Origin: JAUVKA01 sp964465145
GTDB taxonomy: Bacteria; Bacteroidota; Bacteroidia; Bacteroidales; UBA12481
Length of the DNA stretch: 64,000 bases
Assembly (NCBI GenBank): GCA_964465145.1
Contig: CAYXJR010000004.1
Coordinates: 1-64,000, forward strand
Reading direction: 5' to 3'
The position numbers and the translations under genes were made by a program. Each line of letters opens with the position of its first letter. The stretch's first letter is position 1. Of this stretch, positions 44,102 to 53,149 are shown piece by piece. The notes beneath the pieces were generated by a model. It searched no databases, had not been told where the DNA came from, and saw only the letters and a program-made list of their open reading frames with translations.

Positions 44102-44723
44102 TTTGCACCTCCTCTAAATTAGCAATGCGGGCCTTATTTGCTTTGGCTGTTCCAGATTCATGGTGTGGGCCAATTATCAGGGCAGGCTTTGTGAGGCTTG
44201 GTTCCGGCATGGGATGCACTTGATTGATCAAACCATATTTTTCCTTTAATTCAGATAACTCACCATAGTCTATCGCACGGAGGGGACATGAAGAAACACA
44301 GGAAGGTGCATTACCCACCTCCAGGTAGTCCTTACAAAAATTACATTTTGACATAATCCCCGTATCTTCATTGTACTGGAGAGCACCATAGGGGCAAGCC
44401 CATTCACAATACCGGCAGCCTACGCATTTTTCCGGATCAATAAGTACTAGTCCTTTTTCAGCCTCTTTATAGAGAGCCTTGGTAGGGCATGCTTTTACGC
44501 AGGATGGATCTTCGCAGTGGTTGCATGAGATCGACAAATTGTAAGTGCTCACCTGAGGGGTCCACCCACCGCCCGGGCTCTGTTTCCAATTACCACCCGA
44601 AACTTCATATACCCGCCTCCATCTCATCCCAGGGTTGAGATCATTTTTGTCCTTACAGGCCACCTGGCAGGTTTTGCATCCGGAGCAACAAGTTGAATCA
44701 ATATAAAAACCAAATTGGCTCAT
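44094..44723 (-). CDS. dmsB: DMSO reductase iron-sulfur subunit (DmsB family)
   Basis: A 209-residue protein (E. coli DmsB 205) with four ferredoxin-like cysteine groups for four [4Fe-4S] clusters: CSGCKTCQVACKD, CNHCEDPSCVKACP, CVGCRYCEWACP, and CNFCKDYLEVGNAPSCVSSCP. It passes electrons from the membrane anchor to the molybdenum subunit. It has no leader of its own, as expected for a subunit exported together with its Tat partner. It lies between the dmsA- and dmsC-like genes. Confidence 0.9.
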   Translation of the reverse strand: MSQFGFYIDSTCCSGCKTCQVACKDKNDLNPGMRWRRVYEVSGGNWKQSPGGGWTPQVSTYNLSISCNHCEDPSCVKACPTKALYKEAEKGLVLIDPEKCVGCRYCEWACPYGALQYNEDTGIMSKCNFCKDYLEVGNAPSCVSSCPLRAIDYGELSELKEKYGLINQVHPMPEPSLTKPALIIGPHHESGTAKANKARIANLEEVQND

Positions 44724-44735
44724 AATCCAATAATA

Positions 44736-47111
44736 TTATCTCGACCTTATAATTTCGACCATAATCGTATGTTGGGCATTACCAAAAGCAAGAGGTGTCC
44801 ATTTTTCAGAAGTTAATGTATTTACGGATCCACCGATATCCACTTGCTTTTTATCCGGCTTCCACCATGCACCCTGCGGAATGGACACAACTCCTGGGAG
44901 AATACGCTGGGTAAACCTGCAGGGCAATTTTAATTTACCCCTATCATTAAAGGCAATAACATTATCGCCCTCCTTGATTCCACGAGGCTCAGCGTCAATA
45001 GGGTTTATAAAAATCCTTTGCGGAAAGGCTTCTTGCAGCCAATCAACGTTGGCGTGGGTAGAATGAACCCTTCCCATATAATGCGGCCCGATAGCCTGAA
45101 GAGGAAAGTTTTTCTTTTCAGGTCCGAATGGAGATTCCCATTCCTGAATATATTTCGGTATAGGCGGGATTTCATCCGGCTGTCCTAATTCTTTCAGATC
45201 AGAAGAAAATATTTCGATCTTGCCCGAAGGTGTTTTCAAAGGAAATCTCTCTGGATCCTTCGCGAAATCCTCAAAAGAGATTTTGGGCTCAAGCACCGGT
45301 AAGCTGTAAACACCCTGGTTGTTCTTAACAACCTGTTCGAAATCGGGTATATCTGGGAAACGGTTGGATCTGTATTCATTCCATAGTCTTTTGGTCCAGC
45401 CTCTTTCGTCCAGCTTTTCCGTGTATTCTTCAAAAACCCCAAGTTCACGTGCAAGATCGGCACAAATCCGGTAATCAGATAGAGATTCAAAGGCTGGCTC
45501 AACCACCTGAGGCATAAGGATCACTTCATCACCATATTTCCAACCATCCTCTAATCCCCATGTTTCAAATTGCATACAAGCAGGTAAGAGAAGGTCGGCA
45601 AATTTACCAGTTGGTGTTAAAAACTGGTCTTGCACAACGAGGAATTCTACCATGGATTCATCTTCCAAAATTTTTGCGGTACGATTGATGTTTCCATGCT
45701 GATTGATTAATGCATTGGAAGCCACCGACCAGATAAATTTTATATTTGTTGACAGCCTGTCCACTCCCACAAGCCCTTCCTTATCAGTTAATTCAGTTCC
45801 TCTGAGTACTGCTTCACTCCACAGAAAGGAAGGGATTGAGGCTTTAATTGGATTGTCCTTCATGGGAAAAACATTCCAGAAGGGTGCGCCTCCTGCCTGA
45901 TGAGCAATTCCGCTGGCCCAACCGCCATGTATCCCGATATTACCAGTAATTGCAGCCAGCACGCAACCACCACGAACAGGTTGTTCTCCAAAGGCACGCC
46001 TTTGCATCCCATAACCCTGGTAGAGCATGGCTGGTTTAATGCTTCCATATTGTCTGGCTATCCGAACAATTGTTTCGGATGGGATACCAGTTATGAATTC
46101 TGCCCATTCCGGAGTTTTGGGTAAATTGTCTGAAGTGCCTAAGATATAGTCGGAATACGATTCATCATTTTCATATCCCACAGGCATCTGACTGGCATCA
46201 AATCCTATACAATGTGTTTTAATAAACTCTTTGTCAATCAGGTTCTCTTTTATCATTACATAGGCCATGGCACTCATCATAGCTGTATCTGTTCCCGGAC
46301 GAATAGGTATCCATTCATCTGCCAGAGCTACTGCTGACATGGTTTTACGCGGATCTATACACACGATTCGAGCGCCTTTCCCGCGGGCCTTTTTTAAAAA
46401 ATATTCTGTATTGGTGCCATCGCGCATTTCAGCAGGATTCCAGCCCCACATCAGAATGAATTTTGAGTTGAGCCAATCCTGGCGCTGATTCCCGGTAACG
46501 CCAGTACCGAATACTGTTGGAGTAGCTTTACTAATACAAGCCCAGGAGTAGGAATTATAGTAATTCAGTGAGCCACCCAAAATATTCAAGAGACGCACAG
46601 CGGGCCATCTTCCGTTGGTTTGGCTATAACTGCCAGTCCCATAGGGGACATATAAGGCTTCGTTTCCGTATTTTCCCTTAATTTCTTTAAGTTTTTCCGC
46701 CATCAGGCTAAGTGCTTCCGTCCAGGATATTCTTTCAAAAAATCCCTCGCCCCGCTTTCCAATACGTTTCATCGGAAATCTTAGTCTATCAGGGTGGTAT
46801 TGCCTACGCCGGTAAGCTCTTCCTCGCACACAAGCTCGTAGTTGGGGGTCTGAGGTGTCATCTGAGCTGCGGTCATCTGTTTCGATCCTGGCTATTAATC
46901 CATCCTTTACCCAAACTTTGAGCAAACAGCGGCCACCACAATTATGTGCTGGACAACCGACCCGTATCCAACCTCCTGAAGGGAGGTCTCCAACGACAGC
47001 CTGACCCGGGCTTAATCCAAATAGATCAGCGGCAAGCCCAGGTATCAAGCTTACCGATCCGCCAATAAGGCCAGAGGTTTTAATAAATGATCTGCGGTCC
47101 TGGGATTTCAT
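44736..47111 (-). CDS. dmsA: DMSO reductase-like molybdopterin catalytic subunit (DmsA family)
   Basis: A 791-residue molybdoenzyme (E. coli DmsA 814). A Tat signal (DRRSFIKTSG, residues 5-14) is followed by the N-terminal cluster cysteines (CPAHNCGGRC and ACVRGR). The Mo-ligand region NSYSWACISKATPTVFG suggests a serine ligand as in the DMSO reductase family. It probably reduces DMSO, TMAO or a related S- or N-oxide in the periplasm. No DmsD/TorD-type chaperone is next to it. It is the first gene of the dmsABC-like operon, 71 bases after lipB. The exact oxide substrate cannot be told from sequence. Confidence 0.85.
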   Translation of the reverse strand: MKSQDRRSFIKTSGLIGGSVSLIPGLAADLFGLSPGQAVVGDLPSGGWIRVGCPAHNCGGRCLLKVWVKDGLIARIETDDRSSDDTSDPQLRACVRGRAYRRRQYHPDRLRFPMKRIGKRGEGFFERISWTEALSLMAEKLKEIKGKYGNEALYVPYGTGSYSQTNGRWPAVRLLNILGGSLNYYNSYSWACISKATPTVFGTGVTGNQRQDWLNSKFILMWGWNPAEMRDGTNTEYFLKKARGKGARIVCIDPRKTMSAVALADEWIPIRPGTDTAMMSAMAYVMIKENLIDKEFIKTHCIGFDASQMPVGYENDESYSDYILGTSDNLPKTPEWAEFITGIPSETIVRIARQYGSIKPAMLYQGYGMQRRAFGEQPVRGGCVLAAITGNIGIHGGWASGIAHQAGGAPFWNVFPMKDNPIKASIPSFLWSEAVLRGTELTDKEGLVGVDRLSTNIKFIWSVASNALINQHGNINRTAKILEDESMVEFLVVQDQFLTPTGKFADLLLPACMQFETWGLEDGWKYGDEVILMPQVVEPAFESLSDYRICADLARELGVFEEYTEKLDERGWTKRLWNEYRSNRFPDIPDFEQVVKNNQGVYSLPVLEPKISFEDFAKDPERFPLKTPSGKIEIFSSDLKELGQPDEIPPIPKYIQEWESPFGPEKKNFPLQAIGPHYMGRVHSTHANVDWLQEAFPQRIFINPIDAEPRGIKEGDNVIAFNDRGKLKLPCRFTQRILPGVVSIPQGAWWKPDKKQVDIGGSVNTLTSEKWTPLAFGNAQHTIMVEIIRSR

Positions 47112-47182
47112 TTCCCATGGTTTAGTTTAGCCGATAAATATAGTTATTCTTTTTATTCGGATTCCATGAGTAAGGCCCATCA

Positions 47183-47890
47183 TTACTTAACAAGATTTTG
47201 AAAATATGAGATAATGATGTCCTTGAGTCGGGATCGGATATTATTCAGATCCTGCGGCTTTCCCAATTCCTTTTTCATGGAAGTAACCCCCTTGTCGGTG
47301 AACCCGCATGGATTAATGTAATTGAAATAGTCAAGATTTGTATTCACATTAAAAGCAAAACCATGCATTGTGATATAATGACTGGCTTTCACCCCAATAG
47401 CACATATTTTCCGGGCATTGGTTGTGGATGGTTCAAGCCAAACTCCAGTAGCACCGGCAAGGCGGGAGGCATTAATGTTATTTTCCTTCAGAAAAAGGAT
47501 AATGCACTCTTCAAGGGAATAAACATATTCCTTCAGGTGAATTCCAAATTGGTCAAGGTCAAAGATAGGATAACCCACAATCTGACCTGGGCCGTGATAG
47601 GTAATATCTCCTCCACGGTCGATATGAAAATAACTTGCCTCAATTTTTTTTAGTAGTTCATCTGTTATGAGCATATTGTTGCTTCTCCCTGATTTACCCA
47701 GGGTATAAACATTTGGATGTTCGACAAAAAGAAGAATGTTTTTTAAATATTGTCGATCTTTTTCCTGCAGTTTGCGGTTTTCCAGCTTACGAGCCACCCG
47801 TTCTTTGAAGACCGCCTCCTGGTAATCCCATGAAGATTTAAAATCGAGTTCCCCTAAATTATGGTATTCTATTTTAGGTATCAAAGTCAT
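47183..47890 (-). CDS. lipB: Octanoyltransferase LipB
   Basis: A 235-residue enzyme that moves the octanoyl group from acyl carrier protein to lipoyl domains. Family motifs RGGDITYHGPGQ, KICAIGVKAS (conserved Lys) and NPCGFTDKGVTS (catalytic Cys) are all present. It overlaps lipA by 4 bases (ATGA), so the two steps of lipoate synthesis are coupled. Confidence 0.95.
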   Translation of the reverse strand: MTLIPKIEYHNLGELDFKSSWDYQEAVFKERVARKLENRKLQEKDRQYLKNILLFVEHPNVYTLGKSGRSNNMLITDELLKKIEASYFHIDRGGDITYHGPGQIVGYPIFDLDQFGIHLKEYVYSLEECIILFLKENNINASRLAGATGVWLEPSTTNARKICAIGVKASHYITMHGFAFNVNTNLDYFNYINPCGFTDKGVTSMKKELGKPQDLNNIRSRLKDIIISYFQNLVK

Positions 47891-48747
47891 TTGATATGTT
47901 TTTCAGCATGGTAGGAAGATCTAACCAAAGGATGACTCTCGACATGTCGGAAACCTTTTGACAGGCCAATTTTTCTATATTCTTCAAACTGATCCGGTGT
48001 GATCCATTCGTCAACGGGCATGTGATCCCTGGTTGGCTGCATATATTGGCCCAGAGTAAATACCTGGCATCCTACACCTATCAAATCATCCATGGTTTCT
48101 AATATTTCCTGTCGGGTTTCACCCAGCCCAAGCATTATCCCGGATTTAGAAACTAAATCTGACTCAGATACCTGTCTTATAACTTTAAGGCTTATCTCAT
48201 ATTTTGCTTTAGAGCGGACCCCTTTGCTAAGGTGCTTTACTGTTTCCAGGTTATGGGATATAACTTCCGGTCCGGCTTTTATTATTTTCTCAATCAGATG
48301 TGGCTTTCCATCAAAATCAGGAATAAGTGTTTCCATTGTTACACCGGGATTGACCCGCTTTATTTCCTTTATAGTTTGAACCCAAATCTCCGCTCCAAGA
48401 TCTTCCAGGTCATCTCTGTCAACTGATGTAATTACGGCATGTTTTAAAACCATGGTTTTAACAGACTCTGCCACCCTGGTTGGCTCCGTGCAATCAACAT
48501 CAAGCGGTTTACCTGTTTTGACTCCACAAAATTTGCATGATCTGGTGCAAATTTCACCCAGGATCATAAAAGTAGCAGTGCCTGATGACCAGCATTCCCC
48601 AATATTTGGACAATTTCCACTCTTGCAAATAGTATGCAGTTGGTTTTTATCCACCAGTTGTTGTACCTCAGTGTACTTCCCATCCCTGGGCAGCCTGGAT
48701 CTCATTTTCATCCACTCTGGTAACCTTTTCCTCTTGATATCACTCAT
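47887..48747 (-). CDS. lipA: Lipoyl synthase LipA
   Basis: A 286-residue radical SAM enzyme that inserts two sulfurs into octanoyl-lysine. CKSGNCPNIGECW binds the auxiliary cluster, CTRSCKFC the radical SAM cluster, and RSSYHAEK is the conserved C-terminal serine motif. The ATG at 48747 is preferred because a GAGG Shine-Dalgarno stands 6 bases before it; an ATG at 48753 and a TTG at 48759 are in frame. A -7-like box (TACTTTTA) lies shortly upstream. Confidence 0.95.
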   Translation of the reverse strand: MSDIKRKRLPEWMKMRSRLPRDGKYTEVQQLVDKNQLHTICKSGNCPNIGECWSSGTATFMILGEICTRSCKFCGVKTGKPLDVDCTEPTRVAESVKTMVLKHAVITSVDRDDLEDLGAEIWVQTIKEIKRVNPGVTMETLIPDFDGKPHLIEKIIKAGPEVISHNLETVKHLSKGVRSKAKYEISLKVIRQVSESDLVSKSGIMLGLGETRQEILETMDDLIGVGCQVFTLGQYMQPTRDHMPVDEWITPDQFEEYRKIGLSKGFRHVESHPLVRSSYHAEKHIK

Positions 48748-48770
48748 ACTCATCCTCAATAATCAGGACA

Positions 48771-48778
48771 TAAAAGTA
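48771..48778 (-). promoter_or_regulatory. -7-like box upstream of lipA
   Basis: On the minus strand TACTTTTA differs from the Bacteroidota TAnnTTTG only in its last base and lies 24 bases before the chosen lipA start. No TTG stands at the right -33 distance. Confidence 0.3.
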
Positions 48779-48799
48779 AGACTATTATCATAAACGGCC

Positions 48800-49017
48800 C
48801 TAAATCAATAAGGCCAAAGCCACGAAAAAAGGAATCCCCAGCCGAAAACTGGCAGGTGTTTTCTATGGTTATGATACAGTGGTATGGGTGGATTCTGCCC
48901 GGGAACCAGCTTTTGCGCACTGGCTATTGGAAAGATAGATGCCATGCTTTTTGTTGTCGGATTGGTTTTAGGGGTTCTTGTATTCACAGAAGGATATCAG
49001 GATGAATATTTTCTATT
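48800..49017 (+). pseudogene. YeeE/YedE-type sulfur transporter remnant, frameshifted
   Basis: Two plus-strand frames together give the end of a YeeE/YedE (thiosulfate uptake) membrane protein: KKGIPSRKLAGVFYGY in one, then after a frameshift near 48870 SGMGGFCPGTSFCALAIG and IDAMLFVVGLVLGVLVF. The G-F-C-P-G-T motif is the family's conserved cysteine loop. There is no start and the gene is broken, so it is a decayed copy. Confidence 0.7.
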
Positions 49018-49307
49018 CCAACGGTGCTTTGAAGGCTAACGAGGCATGGATGATCACCCGCCAGCTAGGATATAAAAACAATTTTGCCTTAGAGGGCGGA
49101 TTAAATTACTGGGCTGAGATTATCATGAATCCTACTGCTCCGGAATCAACCAGCTCAAATGAAGAATTTGCCAGGTATGATTTCCGTAAAGGGGCTGGGA
49201 TGGCTTTGGGAGGAAGTATTATTGAAACAAGTTCCACCGGTTCAGCCAGTGCAAAGCCACAGATCACAGCAAAACCCAAGAAAAAGAGGGCAGCAGGAGG
49301 TTGTTAG
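48978..49307 (+). pseudogene. Rhodanese-domain C-terminal remnant
   Basis: The open part reads NIFYSNGALKANEAWMITRQ and GYKNNFALEGGLNYWAEIIM, the second half of a rhodanese fold, then a tail rich in Ser, Lys and Ala. The catalytic-cysteine loop of a normal rhodanese is replaced: a Ser-Asn sits where Cys is usual, and the N-terminal half is lost. It joins directly to the YeeE remnant, as if a deletion had fused the ends of a two-gene sulfur-handling locus. It might still be translated from 48978 or 49002. Confidence 0.6.
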
Positions 49308-50434
49308 CCCCATACTCCCGGAATTACAGCGGAGCATTCAGGACAATGTCCCTGTTTCAGATCATTTGATATTACAGAGAAACCAGTCCTCTTGATTAGT
49401 ATTTTATTACAATTGTGGCATTTAGTATTCTCTCCCTCTATTTCGGGTACATTCCCAATGTAAATGTATTGAATGCCGGCATCCCGAGCAATATCCCTGG
49501 CCTGCAGAAGGGTTTTCACGGGAGTGGATTTTACGTTCTTAAGCTTATATGCCGCGTGAAACCGGCTAAAGTGCAGAGGTGTGCTTGCCAGATCGTTGGA
49601 TACAAGCCATTTGCACATCTTGGAGATAATCTCCATATCATCGGTCCAATCCGGTATGATAAGATTTGTTATCTCCAGCCAGACATTATTTTCCTTTAGG
49701 TATTTGATAGTATTTAGAACCGGATCCAGCTTTCCGCCGGTGAGTTGTTGATAGGTTTCATCATCAAATACTTTCAAATCGATGTTGGCTGCGTCAATAA
49801 ATGGTGTGAGATCTTTTAATGGTTTGGGATTGATATACCCGTTGGAAATAATAATATTCCTGATTCCATCTTTTTTGGCCAGAACAGCAGTATCGTACGT
49901 AAATTCAAAAAAGGAAATTGGTTCTGTGTATGTGTAGGCAATGGCCGGATGTTCCTCTTTTAACGCTCTTTCAACAATCGAAGCCGGACTGGCTTCGTAA
50001 TTTCGTGTTTCTTCAGGGCTTATTTGAGAAATTTCCCAATTCTGGCAATTCAGGCAGGAAAAGGTACATCCTGCTGATCCAAATGAGAGTGTCGACATGC
50101 CAGGATAATAGTGCAATAACGGTTTTTTTTCAACAGGATCAGAATGGATTGTACAGGGAGTACCATAGCCAAGTGCATATAATTTACCATCAATAACCCT
50201 CCTGTTTTTACAATCGCTCAATTCCCCTTCATTCAGGGTGCACTCATTAGGACAAATCAGGCAGCGCAGCCCCTTAGGGGTCTCAATCACATACCTTGCT
50301 TCAATTTTGACTTCCTGGTTTTTCATACTTGAGTAATTTTGTGACAAGTTGTTCAGAGCTTTCAAAGGAGGAAAATGCAGTCATAATCCTCCGGCGCCAG
50401 CCAATCCGTATTTTATAAAATCTCTTTTTTTCAT
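49304..50434 (-). CDS. amrS: AmmeMemoRadiSam-system radical SAM enzyme, signal peptide interrupted by TGA
   Basis: The intact core (from the ATG at 50326, 340 residues; or the TTG at 50365, 353 residues) is a radical SAM protein with CTFSCLNCQNW (CxxxCxxC), the N-terminal CLICPNECTLNEGE and a C-terminal rubredoxin-like CHNC/CPEC zinc pair. This matches the radical SAM member of the AmmeMemoRadiSam trio, whose reaction is unknown to me. Reading upstream in the same frame without a shift gives an ATG at 50434, overlapping the previous gene's stop (ATGA), and MKKRDFIKYGLAGAGGL, a Tat-like leader, then a TGA at 50381-50383, then LHFPPLKALNN into the core. So the gene has lost, or conditionally reads through, its leader. 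The twin-arginine is already KR. Confidence 0.8.
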
Positions 50435-51948
50435 TTCTTATAATTCAGGTTATCTTTTTCCCCAAAAACGATGGCCTCATATATGAAAATTTCTGCGTCT
50501 TTCCATTCATTCCATACTATACCTGCTTTATCCCTTGCACAATGACCAAGGAATTCTTCAAGGCTCCATCCGGTTTCACTTGCAACCTGGGGCAGCAAGG
50601 TGCCAGAACGCCCATTCTTTGTCATATATATTCCGTGCTTACCCAAAACTATTTCGCTGATGTCTTCAATCTTCTTCATTGGTGTTAAAACAGAAATTTC
50701 AATATCAATTTCTTCTAATTCTTTTTGTTGAACAGGAAGGAAACGAGTATCCTTGGTCGCAGATGCTATGGTCAGGGATTGCACCTGGCTGTATAGACCT
50801 GCATCAGGTTTAAAGGTTCCGATACAGCCCCGCAGTTGGCCATTCTTTTTTAAACTGACAAAAGCGCCCAGGATAGATTTCAGTTCCGGACTAAATTCTT
50901 CTTTTTCTAATTTGATTTTTTTTCTTCCCGGAATATAGGAGGTGAGAGTGTCCCTGGAGATTTCCAGTAGTTGTTTTTTGTCTTTGGCAGTTAATCCGAA
51001 ACTTTCATTCTTCTTTTCTCTGGTTAGGGTAATAGCATGATATCCCACAACACTGGTTTTGTCTTTATTAATTCTGGCATCCCCTGAATTTTTGTAAATA
51101 ATCTGGTTAAATTGAAGGTCAGAAGAGTTCTCGGCAAGGTAAAGCAGGGTCAAGCCTGCCGGCCATGCGCACATACTGGTGACCAGTCCAGGAATATTTA
51201 ATTTAGAATTGGTTTCTATAGTTGATAGAAACTGAATCGGGTCTCCAGAGCATAGGGCATTAGCAGTAATACTATCAACTTTATTTGCCGACTTATAATC
51301 TGGATAGTGAGAAAAGTCGGAACTAATAATAAATAGATTTTCTTCGGTGAAATAAGGAGCAAGCGCCCCAGCAATTTCCTTGCAAATTCCGGGGTCCTGT
51401 GTCCCCAATACTATTGGAATTATAGGAATGGAATTCTCAAAATGATACTGAATGAAAGGCAGCTGAACCTCGATGCTGTGTTCTCGTGCATGTGCTCCCA
51501 CATTATAGGTAAAACAATTATTTTCTTCGATCAGTTTGTTGGCAATTTCCAAATTCACCGGCACTTCCCCAAGCGGTGTCAGGTAATTGCCCTGATTATA
51601 AACAGAAGCTTTTCCAATGTTTATATGATGGCTGGAGGCCAGAATAAAAATGTTTTGGCAGAAATTATTTTTATCTATCTGTCCATATCCTGATGCTGCC
51701 ACAAAGCCTGAGAAGGAATAACCGGCATGAGGAACGATTAATGCCTGAACATGTGTTCCATGCGTTTTATTGTCTATTTTGGCAAAAAGCTGGTCCAGAG
51801 TATCTTCTAGTGATTTGGCATTCCCCGGATAGAATGATCCCGCCACAACCGGTTCTCTGGTTTTTAATTGCCCGTAGGAATTTGAATGGCTGCCTGAAAA
51901 TATTAAGCCCATGATTAATAATTTACATATTGATATCGACCCTCTCAT
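50431..51948 (-). CDS. Fused AmmeMemoRadiSam protein B (MEMO1-like) and protein A (AMMECR1-like), with signal peptide
   Basis: A 505-residue protein. A Sec-like signal (about 1-26; LLIMGLIFSG, ending SYGQ) precedes a MEMO1 domain (about 33-305; EPVVAGSFYPG, IVPHAGYSFSG and HSIEVQLPF with metal-binding His residues) and an AMMECR1 domain (about 320-500; GAFVSLKKNGQLRGCIGTF). In most genomes these are separate cytosolic proteins. Fusion plus a leader suggests work in the periplasm. It lies between a small outer-membrane protein gene (21-base gap) and the radical SAM gene (4-base overlap). Function of the system is unknown; a Memo-type metal-dependent oxidoreductase is one idea. Confidence 0.88.
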   Translation of the reverse strand: MRGSISICKLLIMGLIFSGSHSNSYGQLKTREPVVAGSFYPGNAKSLEDTLDQLFAKIDNKTHGTHVQALIVPHAGYSFSGFVAASGYGQIDKNNFCQNIFILASSHHINIGKASVYNQGNYLTPLGEVPVNLEIANKLIEENNCFTYNVGAHAREHSIEVQLPFIQYHFENSIPIIPIVLGTQDPGICKEIAGALAPYFTEENLFIISSDFSHYPDYKSANKVDSITANALCSGDPIQFLSTIETNSKLNIPGLVTSMCAWPAGLTLLYLAENSSDLQFNQIIYKNSGDARINKDKTSVVGYHAITLTREKKNESFGLTAKDKKQLLEISRDTLTSYIPGRKKIKLEKEEFSPELKSILGAFVSLKKNGQLRGCIGTFKPDAGLYSQVQSLTIASATKDTRFLPVQQKELEEIDIEISVLTPMKKIEDISEIVLGKHGIYMTKNGRSGTLLPQVASETGWSLEEFLGHCARDKAGIVWNEWKDAEIFIYEAIVFGEKDNLNYKK

Positions 51949-51969
51949 TCTTTATTCTCGTGGTAGGTG

Positions 51970-52551
51970 CTAGCGAAACAGATAAAAGTGCATACGGACA
52001 TAAAAACCGAAGCTATCAATCAGAAGGGCAGTATTAACCGACTCCCCTCTGGCAGTTTTAATTGTCTTTAAACGATAGTCAGTCAATAGATTGATATCCA
52101 TAGCATAACGGTTTTTTTGTACACCAATAAATGGTTCCGCAACAAGGTAGCGCGTATTGATAACCTGATTATGGATTTTATCGTTAAAGGACTCCTTGCC
52201 AAAAGTCAGGACGTGCCTTATTCCCGCATAGAGCCAGTATTTAGCCTCTTTATTATTATTAAAAAGATAGGCGATTTTGCCATACACAAATCCTCTTCTT
52301 TCTCGAACAGGAAAGGATTCATATCGGAATTCTGCGCCGGTATAAAGCCCGTTCAGAGTCAAAATCCTTTTAAAAGGGAAATAATCAAGACCCGCATGAA
52401 GTCCCCAACCCATGCTTGCTCCATTGTCCTTATCCAGGACCAATCCGATTCCGCCACCAATAGGCATTCTTAAGAACTTATCTGATTCCTGTGCTTTTAG
52501 AGTTAAGGTTATGCTTATCAGAAGCCCCAGACAAAGTGCTATTTTCTTCAT
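51970..52551 (-). CDS. Small outer-membrane beta-barrel-like protein
   Basis: A 193-residue protein with a signal peptide (about 1-20, ending LKAQ). Alternating Tyr/Phe/Arg-rich strands (EFRYESFPVRERRGFVYGKI, YAMDINLLTDYRLK) and an aromatic C-terminus (MHFYLFR) suggest an eight-strand barrel. No family was recognised. It is the first gene of the run leading into the MEMO1-AMMECR1 fusion, so it may be part of the same extracytoplasmic system. Confidence 0.65.
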   Translation of the reverse strand: MKKIALCLGLLISITLTLKAQESDKFLRMPIGGGIGLVLDKDNGASMGWGLHAGLDYFPFKRILTLNGLYTGAEFRYESFPVRERRGFVYGKIAYLFNNNKEAKYWLYAGIRHVLTFGKESFNDKIHNQVINTRYLVAEPFIGVQKNRYAMDINLLTDYRLKTIKTARGESVNTALLIDSFGFYVRMHFYLFR

Positions 52552-52670
52552 ACACTAAATTTAAAGAAAAAATACATAAGGATAGCAGTATATTTAGTGA
52601 TTGTAAAGGGGCCTTTTTTTCTTCAGTTCTTTTTTGTAATTTGGAAACCCCTCGGGCTTAAAAAATCCTT

Positions 52671-53144
52671 ATGCTGGGTAGAAGTCGGAAAAACAAACAA
52701 ATGGATATGTTCGATGTACCAATGAAAAAGTACATTGATGATAAGCATGAATTTGTCAGGATTGGAGAAGAAATAGACTGGGGTAAACTTGAAAGCAATC
52801 TTAAGCCATATTACTCCGATCGAGGGCGTCCTGGTGTACCCGTGAGGAAGATTGCGGGACTACTATTACTTAAGAATCGATTTAACATTAGTGATGAAAA
52901 AGCACTGGATATCTGGCTGGAAAATCCATACTGGCAGTATTTCTGCGGAGAGATGTATTTTCAGAAGGATAAACCGTTCTCTCTCGGTGAATTCAGCCGT
53001 TTTAGAAAAAGGGTGGGAAAAAAAGGAATGGGAATGATCAGCTTTGTTGGTGATGAGCATTTTGGGCCACTGGAGGATAAAACCTACATGTCCTATTCTG
53101 ATCGTAAACGCAGGGGCTTCTGGGATAAGTTTTTCTCTCGTTAG
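52671..53144 (+). pseudogene. IS5/IS1182-type transposase N-terminal fragment with foreign tail
   Basis: 157 residues. The first ~120 match the DUF772 N-terminal domain of IS5-family transposases (RPGVPVRKIAGLLLLK, NPYWQYFCGE, FSRFRKRVG). The DDE catalytic part is absent. The frame continues into an unrelated tail (GDEHFGPLEDKTYMSYSDRK, RRGFWDKFF). No clear terminal inverted repeats were seen. It is the wreck of an insertion sequence, or a domesticated DNA-binding fragment. Confidence 0.7.
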
Positions 53145-53149
53145 AACCA

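Noticed and set aside
50381..50383. TGA in the radical SAM leader as a selenocysteine codon
   Set aside because: It lies in a hydrophobic leader, not at an active site, and the only nearby hairpin encloses the codon rather than following it as a bacterial SECIS does.
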